Source: Diplonema papillatum (taxonomy: Eukaryota > Euglenozoa > Diplonemea > Diplonemida > Diplonemidae). From it: a DNA stretch of 64,000 bases. The translations under genes were made by a program, and so were the position numbers. The notes beneath the pieces were generated by a model, which was given only the letters and a program-made list of their open reading frames with translations, did no database searches and was not told the origin of the DNA. Shown here in pieces: positions 42,488 through 52,495 of the stretch; position 1 is the stretch's first letter; every line of letters begins with the position of its first letter. The stretch spans positions 1-64,000 of the forward strand of contig JAPJBO010000067.1 in NCBI GenBank assembly GCA_030068145.1. Reading direction: 5' to 3'.

Positions 42488-45015
42488 ATGCAGTCGAACG
42501 TCTTCAAGCGGCTGCTGCCGGGCCGGTCCGAAGTCGGCGACTTCGCGACCGAGGATCCGCTGCAGAAGCAGTCGGGCTTGATCTCCTCGCGCATGAGCCC
42601 TGCTCTGTCGGTGGCCATGGCTGCGCTTGCGCAGCCAGCCTTGCCGGACCCCTCCGTCTTCATAGAGCGCGTGGCTTCTGTCCCGCGTGCCGTGCAGAAC
42701 TGCCAGCTCTGTCGAGAGGTCAACATGCCGATATACTGCGTCATAGAAGCCAACAAGGTGACCGCCAACGGCCACTTCTTCCCTGTGTACCTCGTCGTCG
42801 GCGCACTGCACGTTATGATGCTCAAGCCGAACGGCTCCGTTGGTCGTGTGCTCCGTTACTCCGAGCTTTCCCACGTCGTCGTCGACAACACCACAGGTAT
42901 GCTTCACGGGAATTATTTTTACACAAGCGCCAGCTCAGAAGGAAATGCTCGACGATGCTGCCAGACAAAGAACCGAAGGGATCCCAAGTGCTGTAACTAC
43001 CGAACCACGTGTTGAACGGACGTGAGGTCATGCGGGCTACCCCTACACACTCACACAAACGCAATAGGTCAAAGTCCTGAGTGAGAAACCAACACACGGT
43101 GGTGTAAGCGAAGAACAAAAGGGGATGAAGTGGGGCAAGAGGGACGTCTTCCGACATCTTTCCGATACCGGCGTGGGCAAGAGTACGCTCCGTGAAGAAG
43201 GGCGACGCGACAGGGGGGAATTATCGATAATAGGGGTGGCAAGACGTCTGGGGAAACCGCGAGTGCAAACTGACGTTCTCGCCTCCGGGTACCCTGCTTT
43301 CCAACCCAGCTCCCGGCCTCAGTCAAGCGGCCTGTGAACACCCGACCTTTAACCGTCAAAAAAACGCTGGGAACACTTGATCAGACCAACCCTTCCCGCA
43401 GGTAGTTGTCTCCTGGTTCCGACCTCGGTAGCGGGCGAGCGCATGTGGCTTTGGTACTGGAACACGGCTGCGACGGTGGCGAACCAGTTCCTCGGGGTCC
43501 TGCTGCAGTGCCGGCGCGGCCGCGCTGGGCGGCGCGGAGCTGCCCGTGCACTTTCGGCCGATAGCCGGCAGCGAGGTGGACCTCAACTTCAACAAGGCGA
43601 TCATGCGCACCCGGTGGGACCGCGAAGAGGACGTCCGCGCCGACTACGACCACGTCGCGCAGGAGGAGCTGATGTACTGGGAGGAGGAGGCCAGGGCGCA
43701 CGCGGAGGCTAGCCGCTCCGCCGTGCCCGACGTCACGTCGGCACAGGCGAATTCGCTGTTAATTACGCATAGCAAAACACTTATGCGAACTGACGTTCTC
43801 GGTCTCCGGGTACCCTGCTTATCAACAAGTCGCCCAACGGTCAACTGGACTCTATAAACATCTGAAACCCTCAAAAGAACACTAGAAATGCTCGATCACG
43901 CCTAACAACCCCCCGCAGGTAGTTGTCTCCTGGTTCCGACCTCGGTAGCGGGCGAGCGCATGTGGCTTTGGTACTGGAACACGGCTGCGACGGTGGCGAA
44001 CCAGTTCCTCGGGGCCCTGCTGCAGTGCCGGCGCGCCGCGCTGGGCGGCGCGGAGCTTCCCGTGCACTTTCGGCCGATAGCCGGCAGCGAGGTGGACCTC
44101 AACTTCAACAAGGCGATCATGCGCACCCGGTGGGACCGCGAAGAGGACGTCCGCGCCGACTACGACCACGTCGCGAGGGAGGAGCTGATGTACTGGGAGG
44201 AGGAGGCCAGGGCGCACGCGGAGGCTAGCCGCTCCGCCGTGCCCGACGTCACGTCGGCACAGGCGAATTCCTTGGCGATAGAACTCCACCAAAGGAAGGT
44301 CGAGCGGGCGACCATCGCAGTCGCGGCGGCCGCGGGCGTGGCGGGGTGGAAGGCTGGGCAGGAGGCAATCCTCCGGCACTTAGAAGACGACGTGCGGCGG
44401 CTCCAGCGCGAAGACGACCGCCTGCGGGGCGAGCTGCACAAAGTGCAGTTCCGCACTGCGTCGATCGTCGTGCAGCGGATGTCGGCCGTGCACGTTCTCC
44501 GCGACCAGAACTACCGAGACGAACCCGACGCACACGGCCACCTCCGCAAGCCCTCGGCCTCCCCGCGGCCCTCCCGCCCGGCTGGCCCGTCAGCCGAGCC
44601 GTTTCCCCTGCCGCCGTACCCTGTGCGGCCCGAATTCGAGGAAGTCCCGGCGATCATCCCAGTGACGTCCGGCGCGGCGTCGCCGCGGAGGAACCTGCGG
44701 GCGGCCCCGCCGGTGACGGGCGTCCGGCCGGCGGTGGAGCTCGCCCGCTTCGACGACGTCTACACGCTGTTCCGGGGCGAGTGGGCCGCTGGCGGAGCCG
44801 AGCGGGGCACGGTCGCAGGCGTGTACCGGGCGTTGCAGGCGGGCGGCGTGCGCGTGAGCGAGCACTGCTGGCTGCCGGACGGGAGGCTGCAGCTGACGGT
44901 TGCGCCGAGAACGCCGCTTCCTCGGGTCGTAGCGGTTGCGGGGGCGCTGGGGTGCGCGTGCTTCGCGCAGGACGGCGCCGAGCTTGCGCTCGAGGGTCTG
45001 AACGATACATTGTGA
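42488..45015 (+). CDS. Unknown protein with coiled coil, two exons
   Basis: Exon 1 (42488-42896) ends ACCACAG|GTATGC. The best partner exon is 43919-45015 (acceptor CCCCGCAG|GTAGTT), giving about 501 residues (...VVVDNTTG/SCLLVPTSVAGER...). The N-terminal part (NVFKRLLPG, PIYCVIEANKVTANGHFFPV, LVVGALHVMMLK) is beta-rich and somewhat PH-like. The middle (HLEDDVRRLQREDDRLRGEL) should be a coiled coil, then comes a Pro-rich linker. The C-terminal about 90 residues (FDDVYTLFRGEW...GLNDTL) form a compact unit that recurs as fragments at 45128-45310 and 47790-48815. I do not recognise the family. The intron contains a partial A element and a decayed copy of the beginning of exon 2. Confidence 0.6.
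42915..43118 (+). mobile_element. A-type TIR element, copy A5 (intron, right end missing)
   Basis: It begins 18 bp inside the intron (TTATTTTTACACAAGCGCCAGC, AAATGCTCGACGATGCTG) and runs through GGATCCCAAGTGCTGTAACT and CACGGTGGTGTAAGCGAAG to GAACAAAAG. The pyrimidine tract and right TIR are absent. Its position relative to the donor site is nearly the same as in the lyase introns. Confidence 0.75.
43402..43760 (+). pseudogene. Decayed duplicate of exon 2, 5' part
   Basis: Bases 43402-43760 match 43919-44277, including the acceptor CCGCAG|GTAGTTGTC. Compared with the intact copy there is one extra G in the GGCGCGGCCGCGC stretch near 43515, which shifts the frame. The match stops after GCGAATTC. 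If spliced in place of the intact exon it would give a truncated protein. Probably a tandem partial duplication. Confidence 0.75.
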
Positions 45016-45127
45016 GATGTTGAAGATGATGAGTCCAGCAGTTTGTCGTCAAGCCAAGCTAGCTGTTTTCTTTGATGGCGTCTTCACGTTTGTGTTTGTG
45101 TGTCACAGTGACGGCGGCCGGCAGTTT

Positions 45128-45310
45128 GTTGGCTTCTGTAGCAGACAGGGGGTGGATGTCTAGCTACCCGCTTCGACGACGTCTACACGCTGTTTCGGCC
45201 CGAGTGGGCCGCAGAGCGGGGCACGGTCGCAGGCGTGTACCGGGCGTTGCAGGCGGGCGGCGTGCGCGTGAGCGAGCACTGCTGGCTGCCGGACGGGTCG
45301 CGCACGTGAC
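45128..45310 (+). pseudogene. Direct duplicate of the last-exon tail
   Basis: TACCCGCTTCGACGACGTCT through GCTGGCTGCCGGACGG repeats the FDDVYTLFR...SEHCWLPDG coding segment at 44743-44883, with a short internal deletion (GGCGGAGCCGAG region). It is preceded by 110 bp of 3' flank. No start and no complete domain, so a fragment. Confidence 0.7.
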
Positions 45311-45869
45311 GAGTGCCTTCTCTATATCGACACCCGGCATATGCACGGGTTCTGGGTGCAGTTGTGGTGGGGCAGGCAGGGCCCACCTCGCCGCTCCCGA
45401 TCGTCCAGTCAGTCGTCGCCTGTTTAGCATTGAGTTCTTTTGTAAGTACATGAACCACATGGATTAGCATGCACTGTTTAGCAGCGGCTGCCAAACATCC
45501 CGTCAACTGCGAAAGAAGGGAGAACGAGCGAAAAACTGCATGCTTTTCTTCGAAAACACCCCGTACGGAGGCGGGAGGGTGGAGAACCGCCTCACTCGGC
45601 GTCCGCGTTCGGGTGCAGGTGCACGAGAGGAAGGTTTGTGGGAGGAACGGAGGCATCATCACGGAAGCGAAAGCGAAAGCGAAAGCTTGATAAATGGAAT
45701 GTCAGGAAGGCCCTCCAGCGGATGGTGACCTGACATCTTTTCGCTCCATGACTGGGCCATCAACAGCAGGGTGCGAGAATCGCACAGTACGGGTGGTGGA
45801 ATGGAAAGGAAGTCGCCTAAGCTGAGGAGGTCTAAAGTCGACCACTCCCCGCAGGATTAGAGATTACTC

Positions 45870-46040
45870 CCTCATTGGACCTCAATAAAAAAAAGTCAGA
45901 CTCTCTTCGGGGGTTTCCGGGTTTGTCACACCAATGTAGAAAACCAACCAATCCGTTTGTGCGCATAGGAGTTTTTACCGCCCAGCAAAGAGTCCGACAC
46001 CACGCAGGTGCGACCTGCCATGCGCGGGTGTGGCATTTGT
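45870..46040. other. Intergenic, nothing recognised
   Basis: AT-rich stretch without gene or repeat that I can place; it separates the exon-tail fragments from the Cys-rich ORF. Confidence 0.4.
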
Positions 46041-46043
46041 GTC

Positions 46044-46290
46044 TCATTTGCAGCGCTTCACGCAGATCTTACATTTTCTTTTGCATTTTCCAGATTGGCA
46101 GTCAGAATCCGAACCGCACAAGTCACCACTGCTTCCATCCCGGCACCTGAGCTTCTCGCAATACCCGAGGCAATCCGAGTCCGCTCCGCAGATTGCCCCT
46201 TCGCCCTTGAGATGCTTGCACCTTCCCAGAGGCGGTGGTCCATGACACGTAAGTCCAGACTGGCACTGAGAATCCCTCACGCACGGGCTA
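46044..46290 (-). CDS. Cys-rich small domain, unresolved gene
   Basis: The last 79 residues of the minus-strand frame carry 14 cysteines in a regular pattern with two or three related blocks (CVRDSQCQSGLTC, CGADSDCLGYC, CGSDSDCQSGKC), then a Lys/Cys-rich end. The spacing resembles disulfide-rich extracellular modules such as EB or Dickkopf-type repeats, so it is probably secreted or the outside part of a larger protein. The 5' part of the gene is not resolved and no signal peptide can be assigned. I do not assign a function. Confidence 0.45.
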
Positions 46291-46458
46291 AGCACTCCCG
46301 TCGTTGCAGTGAGTCGGGTAACAGTACTGTCCGTCCGGGCACTTGTCGTTTGACAGACACGATTGCTTTCCCGTAGCAAAAAGCTGAGCATCCGCAACGA
46401 GGAGCCACGTGGCCGACAAGCAAAATGCCAGGCGAGACATATATCACGCAAAAGAATT

Positions 46459-46490
<32 letters not shown>
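46459..46490. repeat. Poly-T tract of about 32 bp
   Basis: An uninterrupted T run (poly-A on the minus strand) upstream of the Cys-rich ORF, read on that ORF's strand. It could be the tail of a retroposed sequence or a simple repeat. Confidence 0.9.
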
Positions 46491-46491
<1 letters not shown>

Positions 46492-46739
46492 CTTTGAGAG
46501 GGATAAACACGCAGTCTTTTTCCCTCAGGTTTTATTGTCGCAAACGAATCACCGCGTGCATCGGGCGGCGCCCACAGCACGGAACAAAGCGCCCATGCGG
46601 GGCTTCAAGCTCATTAGACAATCGACGCATACCACACGAACGTATCAGGTTACCACACAACGTAAGCACACTCTCCCCGGTAGCTCCGGTCAGTTGACCT
46701 CCGCCGGGCTTAAAAAAGCCCTGCGATGAGTGACGAGCT

Positions 46740-47780
46740 TAATGCGTGCCGTGTTGCTGGCGTGTGATTTCTGAGGTTGAAAAAGGGCAGGTTCCGTTTG
46801 TTCTTTCTCGTCGTACTCGGTTGAAAGCAGAGCTGCTCCCTGATGCAAGCGTCTGAAGCGAAGGACGTGTAGCCCCCTTGTCACCTGCTGCCGTTGGGTG
46901 CTGTCTCTCCGAAGGGTGGGTGGGGCGGGACGGCCGGCGTGTGGGAGGATGCCAGCTTCTTCATCCAACATTCGGCTCAAGACTTCTCATCTTGCGGGTG
47001 CTACTCTCCGAACTACCCGGCTGAAGCTCGGGGATTTGACGTTGCTATTATGTCCCTATTTCCTGGAAGTTTATAGAATTGCCTCCTGCTGTCTATCCCA
47101 GGCTCGCACAGGCTATCATAGGCGAAGCCAAAGGTCGCTGAAGCATGCAAATCGGCAAGAAAGGGAAGTCGCAAAGCGACCGCGCGAGACGAAGACTCGA
47201 ATGAGTGCAAACGCCAGAAGCACGGTACGATCGAAGAGGCAGTCATCCAGTGGCTAATGCAGGCCATCGCTACAGATATTCTGCATTCTAACCTCAATTA
47301 TCATACAGACTATCGCAGGCCATCGTTACAGAAACTCTGCATTATAAGCTCAACCATCTCTACATACCTCCTTTACCACATATGAGCGGACCCCCACATA
47401 GATAGACCGGTGATACTGTCCACCGTTCCGTTGCATTTACAGTGAGAACCGTTTTTCGAGCAGGTTCCCGTACGCTCTATCCGTGTTCAGGGCCGATGGG
47501 AAACTGTCGTGTGCCGCCCCTTTCAAAAACGACTTTTCGGCCACCAAATAGTTCTGCACTGTGACTTTGTCCCGCAGGACGACCTTGCGATCGTTCAACA
47601 AGAAAACACGAGAACGTGGGAGAGGAGAGAACGAGTGCGCGTGAGTGTGGGTTGTTTCTATCTACGACAGGCAAGTTAGTGCTCCGAACACACACGCCAC
47701 CTACAAACCCAACTGTGCCCAAGCCGTGCGCGTCGGGCTTCTTGTAGAGACCCGCATCCCTCTTTGCGACATAAGTCAAC
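46740..47780. other. Intergenic with dispersed repeats
   Basis: Contains two consecutive copies of the GGCCATCGCTACAGATATTC repeat (47256-47345) and a TAGAATTGCCTCCTGCTGTC motif (47073) related to 845-865 and 51510-51530. No gene supported. Confidence 0.5.
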
Positions 47781-47789
47781 AAAACTGCC

Positions 47790-48815
47790 CACCGCCGTAA
47801 CTGTGATACACGAACGGAAACGTGAAGACGCCATCAAAGGAACAGCTAGATTCACAAGCTTGGCTTTACGACAAACTGCTGGGCTACTCATCATCTCTCT
47901 CTGTGTATCGTTCAGACCCTCGAGCGCCAGCTCGCCGCCGTCCTGCGCGGAGCACGCGCGCCCCTGCAACCGCTACACCTCGAGGAAGCGGTGTTCTCGG
48001 CGCAACCGTCAGCTGCAGCCTCCCGTCCGGCAGCCAGCAGTAGCTCGCCCACACGCCCTCCGCCCGCCTGGTACACGCCTGCCGGCGGCCCACTCGCGCC
48101 GGAACAGCGTGTAGACGTCGTCGAAGCGGGCAGCTAGACCCCCTGTCTGCTACAGAAGCCAACAAACTGCCGGCCGCCGTCACTGTGACACACGAACAAA
48201 AGCGTGAAGACGCCATCAAAGGAAACAGCTAGCTTGGCTTGACGACAAACTGCTGGGACTCATCGTCTCACTATGTATCGTTCAGACCCTCGAGCGCAAG
48301 CTCGGCGCCGTCCTGCGCGAAGCACGCGCACCCCAGCGCCCCCGCAACCGCTACGACCCGAGGAAGCGGCGTTCTCGGCGCAACCGTCAGCTGCAGCCTC
48401 CCGTCCGGCAGCCAGCAGTGCTCGCTCACGCGCACGCCGCCCGCCTGCAACGCCCGGTACACGCCTGCGACCGTGCCCCGCTCTGCGGCCCACTCGGGCC
48501 GAAACAGCGTGTAGACGTCGTCGAAGCGGGTAGCTAGACATCCACCCCCTGTCTGCTACAGAAGCCAACAAACTGCCGGCCGCCGTCACTGTGACACACA
48601 AACACAAACGTGAAGACGCCATCAAAGAAAACAGCTAGCTTGGCTTGACGACAAACTGCTGGACTCATCATCTTCAATATCTCACAATGTATCGTTCAGA
48701 CCCTCGAGCGCAAGCTCGGCGCCGTCCTGCGCGAAGCACGCGCACCCCAGCGCCCCCGCAACCGCTACGACCCGAGGAAGCGGCGTTCTCGGCGCAACCG
48801 TCAGCTGCAGCCTCC
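47790..48815 (-). pseudogene. Inverted array of three last-exon-tail fragments
   Basis: Three minus-strand copies (about 47790-48135, 48140-48540 and 48545-48815) each contain the 3' end of the unknown gene (GGCGCCGAGCTTGCGCTCG-like, TCTGAACGATAC) plus its 3' flank (TTGATGGCGTCTTCACGTTT, GTGTCACAGTGACGGCGGCC), joined by CTAGCTACCCGCTTCGACGA to the next truncated exon. The unit length is about 365-415 bp. All start inside the exon, so none can make a full protein. Confidence 0.75.
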
Positions 48816-48819
48816 CGTC

Positions 48820-49609
48820 ACAAAGGGAAGTGTGAGGCGTGCAGAGCACTCGTCCGAAGGGACGTGCCCACGGTAGAGATGTGCTGCCGGCACCATCACC
48901 ACGCGAACGATGGGCAGCCGATCGCGGTGTGCACAGAGCACAGCACGACGAAGTGCGGCGAGTGCAAGACAGCGGCGGCGTGTTGCCGCAGCGGGCATCA
49001 TGCCTGCCGCACGCATGGCAGAGGAACCTGCCAAGAGTGCAAGAGGCTCCCTACGCTGACGCAGAGGCGACCGGCGGCATGTTGCAGCCGCGGTCCAACA
49101 AGCCGAACGTCCCGTCAACCCCCGGACGCAACAAGAAGAAGAGGCCCTCCTCACCCACCCAGGTGGGCGTACAACGGGGAACGCCAGTAGGAAAGCGAGC
49201 GGCGCAAGCGCCGCCCGCGGCAACGAAAAAGGAGACGGCGACGACCGGACGGGCGACCAAGAGGCCGCCACCAACGCCAGGAACCAGCGAACGACCAGCG
49301 CTGAAGAAGAGGGTGCTCGGCACCCCGAAGGAAGGCCCGATCGCCGGCCGCAAGCGGAAGAAGACGAAGGCGACCACCCCCGACTCAGGGGTGCATCGAA
49401 GGAAGAAGAAGGTACCGAGGGCAAGCAGCTCTCAGAAACGACCGGGGACCACGGGCACACCAATGCCCTCGAAAGTGGAAAACAGGCACTCCTGCCCGCC
49501 CTCGTACTCGCCGACTCAGTCTTTGGAATCGCCAGAAAGCCAAACCCCGCTAGCTCCACAAATGCTCGACCTTGACGACGCAATGGCAGGTGACGACGTC
49601 ATCCGATAA
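48820..49609 (+). CDS. Cys/His-rich protein with basic tail, chimeric 5' end
   Basis: From 48820 the frame encodes HKGKCEACRALV, CCRHHHHAND, CTEHSTTKCGECKTAAACC, GHHACRTHGRGTCQECKRLP: three H-x3-C-x2-C units plus extra Cys and His, typical of a zinc-binding fold. The Cys-rich part ends near 49050; a Lys/Arg-rich tail with likely nuclear localisation signals (AGRKRKKTKA, RRKKKV) and the end LDLDDAMAGDDVIR lie in another frame up to the stop at 49609. A splice or a frameshift must therefore lie between about 49040 and 49140. The frame is open upstream only through antisense of an exon-tail fragment, so the original start is lost or lies in another exon. A related short stretch is seen at 33833. 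Family unknown. Confidence 0.4.
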
Positions 49610-49624
49610 CCTGACTTTCAAGGC

Positions 49625-49675
49625 AGTGCATGCTAATCCATGTGGTTCGTGTACTTAAAAGAACTCAATGCTAAA
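49625..49675 (-). repeat. Inverted copy of 45425-45478
   Basis: TGCATGCTAATCCATGTGGT and AAAAGAACTCAATGCTAAAC are the inverse of AGCATTGAGTTCTTTTGTAA and ACCACATGGATTAGCATGCA at 45428-45475. With the exon-tail fragments this outlines a large inverted duplication (about 44.9-45.5 kb against 47.8-49.7 kb). Confidence 0.7.
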
Positions 49676-49727
49676 CAACCATAACGTGGGCGGCGCCGAA
49701 GCTTTACCAGCTTTGGTTATGGTTAGG

Positions 49728-49900
49728 AAGACGACTGAAAGCACAGACACAAAGATAGCTAAAAGCATTTGCAAAGTAACACGAAAAGCCTCCAGGCAAA
49801 AACCCGTTTTCACATTTCTTTGTGTCATTCGTCGTCTTCGTCCTCTTCTTCTTCCGAAGAAGAAAAAGAAGAAGTCAACTCCGAACAGTCGGCAACGACA
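49728..49900 (+). promoter_or_regulatory. Leader-like repeat and Ser/Glu fragment upstream of FHA gene
   Basis: 49728-49815 matches the repeat at 95-175. Immediately after it, 49825-49880 encodes SSSSSSSSEEEKEEVN, a copy of the Ser-rich stretch at 50375-50445 inside the FHA gene. The region is therefore part of a duplicated FHA gene 5' area. Promoter function is an inference from position only. Confidence 0.4.
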
Positions 49901-50038
49901 CACGCACAAGCACACGAACCGCTACTACCGCAGACACAAATATTTACCGGAAACTTTAAAACCCCGGATCTCTAAGTGAACGTGCACTCTAAAAAGGCAG
50001 TGGCCGGCAAGGGAAGGGGGGTGCAGAGGCTGATAGAA

Positions 50039-50914
50039 ATGGGAGACCGCGACAGGAGGGAGCGGCCCACCGGGCACGATAAGGACCGGCGGAGAGACGG
50101 CGGCGGCGGCAGCGGCAGAGAGCGAGAGGCGCGGCGGCAGCCGGAGGGCGGCCGTGCGGACGACGCGGGACCGGGACCCCGGGGGGGTCGGAAGGCGCAC
50201 GGCGACCGCGAAAGCGGTAGTAGCAGGGCGGTGGTGGTCCGGCGGAAAAGGAGCGCCTCTTCGTCTTCATCCAGCGCCCGGCGGAGAAGCCGACGGGGCA
50301 ATGCCGACCGAGTCGCGCAAACCCGCCGAAGCCGGGAGCCGGCGGGGAGGAACCCCCGCGAAGTTGCGAAGCGTTCGAGCTCGTCGGCGTCGTCATCCTC
50401 TTCGTCGTCTTCGTCCTCTTCTCCCTCCGAAGAAGAAAAAGAAGAAGTCAACTTCGGCACGACTGGGTTGCTCGCCACGGATGTGGGGCAGACGTACAAA
50501 GGTCGGGTCTTGAAGTGGAACACGCCTGCTGACATGGAAAAAACCCGCGATCCCTGGGTGCTCTGCGTGCTGAAAGACGGGAAGCCGCTGGAGGGCAAAG
50601 ACGGCACGTACGAGCTGAAGCGGCACCCGGCCTTCATGTTCGGCAGGGACGCCGGCATCTGCGACATCCCGCTGGCGCACCCGAGCATCAGCTCGCAGCA
50701 CGCGGTGCTGGTGTTTCGGAACACAACCGACGGTCCAGACTCCGATGTGAAGTCGGTGAAGCCGTACCTCATTGACCTCGGCTCCACCAACGGTACCTTC
50801 GTCAACAAGCAGCAGGTTCCGGCGTCGACGTACAAGCTGCTGCGGTCGTCGGACATGATCAAGTTCGGCACTTCTTCGCGGGACTTCATTCTGATTGATT
50901 CTGACGTCATCTGA
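50039..50914 (+). CDS. FHA-domain protein of the SNIP1/Pml1/DDL type
   Basis: From the ATG at 50039, one exon gives 291 residues. The N-terminal half is Arg/Asp/Ser-rich (MGDRDRRERPTGHDKDRRRD...), as in splicing-associated proteins, then comes a run of serines and EEEKEEVNFG. The C-terminal half is an FHA domain: KGRVLKWNTPADMEK, FMFGRDAGICDIPLAHPSIS, SSQHAVLVFR, YLIDLGSTNGTFVN and FGTSSRDFILI. The phosphothreonine-binding signature (GR, S-x2-H, G-S-T-N-G-T) is complete. In this family (SNIP1 in animals, Pml1 of the yeast RES complex, DAWDLE in plants) the arrangement of an RS/RD-rich N-terminus and a C-terminal FHA is typical, and the proteins act in pre-mRNA retention/splicing or small-RNA processing in the nucleus. 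The position of the FHA domain at the end and the TYKLLRSSDMIKFGTSSRDF ending support this assignment. Confidence 0.8.
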   Translation: MGDRDRRERPTGHDKDRRRDGGGGSGREREARRQPEGGRADDAGPGPRGGRKAHGDRESGSSRAVVVRRKRSASSSSSSARRRSRRGNADRVAQTRRSREPAGRNPREVAKRSSSSASSSSSSSSSSSPSEEEKEEVNFGTTGLLATDVGQTYKGRVLKWNTPADMEKTRDPWVLCVLKDGKPLEGKDGTYELKRHPAFMFGRDAGICDIPLAHPSISSQHAVLVFRNTTDGPDSDVKSVKPYLIDLGSTNGTFVNKQQVPASTYKLLRSSDMIKFGTSSRDFILIDSDVI

Positions 50915-51047
50915 TACCCCTTTTCGTTTGTGAAAGGCGAGACACGATCGAGTACAGTTTGCGGCTAACACAGCTGGCCCCTGTTGCCCTTTCGTCACAT
51001 TCGCTTAACGCCTATCTGCGACCGGAAGGCACCGGCTGGTTGCCAGC

Positions 51048-51350
51048 GAGCTGAAGCGGCAGCCGGCCTTCATGTTCGGCAGGGACGCCAGCATCTGCGA
51101 CATCCCGGTGGCGCACCCGAGCATCAGCTCGCAGCACGCGGTGCTGGTGTTTCGGAACACAACCGACGATCAAAACCCCGATGGGAAGTCGGTGAAGCCG
51201 TACCTCATTGACGTCGGATCTACCAACAGTACCTTCGTCAACAAGCAGCAGGTTCCGGCGTCGACGTACATGCTGCTGCGGTCGTCGGACATGATCAAGT
51301 TCAGCACTTCTTCGCGGGACTTCATCCTGATTGATTCTGACGTCATCTGA
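51048..51350 (+). pseudogene. Partial tandem duplicate of the FHA gene
   Basis: It begins in the middle of the FHA domain (GAGCTGAAGCGGCAGCCGGC) and keeps the frame to the same stop and 3' flank. The protein is about 90% like the intact domain but has GSTNSTFVN where GSTNGTFVN is normal, and lacks the N-terminal half. 5' of it lies unrelated sequence, so no start is provided. Either a truncated duplicate or an alternative last exon. Confidence 0.75.
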
Positions 51351-51399
51351 TGCCCCTTTTCGTTTGTGAAAGGCGAGACACGATCGAGTACAGTTTGCG

Positions 51400-52320
51400 G
51401 CATACTGCGTAGGACTATGCCTGTTCCCTGGAACTACAACACTTTGCCAGCCGCTATCTGTCACGGCAACACGTTGCTCCACAGTCTATGAGTCCATCCC
51501 TATCTCCCGGAACTGCATAGAATTGTCTGCTGCTGTCATTCACGGTATGCCACGGGACCGTGTGAAGACGGTGATGCAAATAAGTGCAAGCGCCGGTTCA
51601 ATCTGCAATCTGCGGTAAAGCCGTCCTTCGACGAGGCCTTCTTGCATGTTGTGCCCGCAATGAAGTGTCGGCTTGGAACTGTCACTTAACAAGAGGAATC
51701 CAACTGTAAACCCATAAGAAGTTCTTAGAACAAGGGCAAACCGATCAACCGGCACATACGAACAAGACGAAGCGCTTGTCTTACCCTTTTCTTTTGCCTA
51801 CACGGTCTTCTGTAGTGGCCGGTGCCTCGCAGTTGAGGCTCGCTTGTATATTGTATTGCGCCTGCGGATAGCCACAGCCGGGGTTGCAGAGATTTTATCC
51901 ACAAACAGCCGCGTCTTCGGGAGATGAGTTTGTAGTACCTTTTTGTGGGCGGCAGTGCGAAATTAGCCAGCGCAGGCCTCGTTCTGGCTTCTTTCGTATG
52001 TCTCAGGCTTGAAAGAGTCGTACCCGACGGCTGCCGCTAGCCTTGCCTTTCATCGTCACATGTCCTCTCGCGCTCACTCAGCATCTACCCACGCGCAACG
52101 CTTGGCAAGCGTCATCGACACGGGATGTGGGAAGATGCGATGTGTGTACAGTCTTCGTGTTTTGGCAACGTACAGGGGAAACCCGCCCAAGGGGCATCAT
52201 TGATCAGATGTCGCCTGACGTCCTGTTTGTCGAGTTTGCTCTCCATCTAAATATCTCTCCTTTTTGACGAATGAAACTACGGGTGGAGAAGGAACACCCT
52301 TTGCGAGTCTAAATAAACGG
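51400..52320. other. Intergenic, no supported gene
   Basis: The stretch includes the TAGAATTGTCTGCTGCTGTC motif (51508-51540) that also appears at 845 and 47073, and an inverse-like match to the flank of the second 28S fragment (CAATGAAGTGTCGGCTTGGAACTGTCAC at 51659, in two parts). No gene is visible. Confidence 0.45.
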
Positions 52321-52495
52321 TTGCGCAGGCTGGCGCTAGTGCACCTACGACCGAGGTGCTGTGGATACCACCGCATACCACGATACCACGATAGGTGCTA
52401 GTGGATGGTGGGTTGTGTGTACACACCCACGAGTATGGTGTAGCGGTGGATACCACCTAGCTACTACCTACCCAGCAACCCTGAAACTAGCAGGT
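52320..52495. repeat. TACCAC-rich inverted-repeat region, second copy
   Basis: GGATACCACCGCATACCACG, ATACCACGATAGGTGC and GTGGATACCACC resemble 4285-4500. It ends directly at the first decayed PPR unit. Confidence 0.4.
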
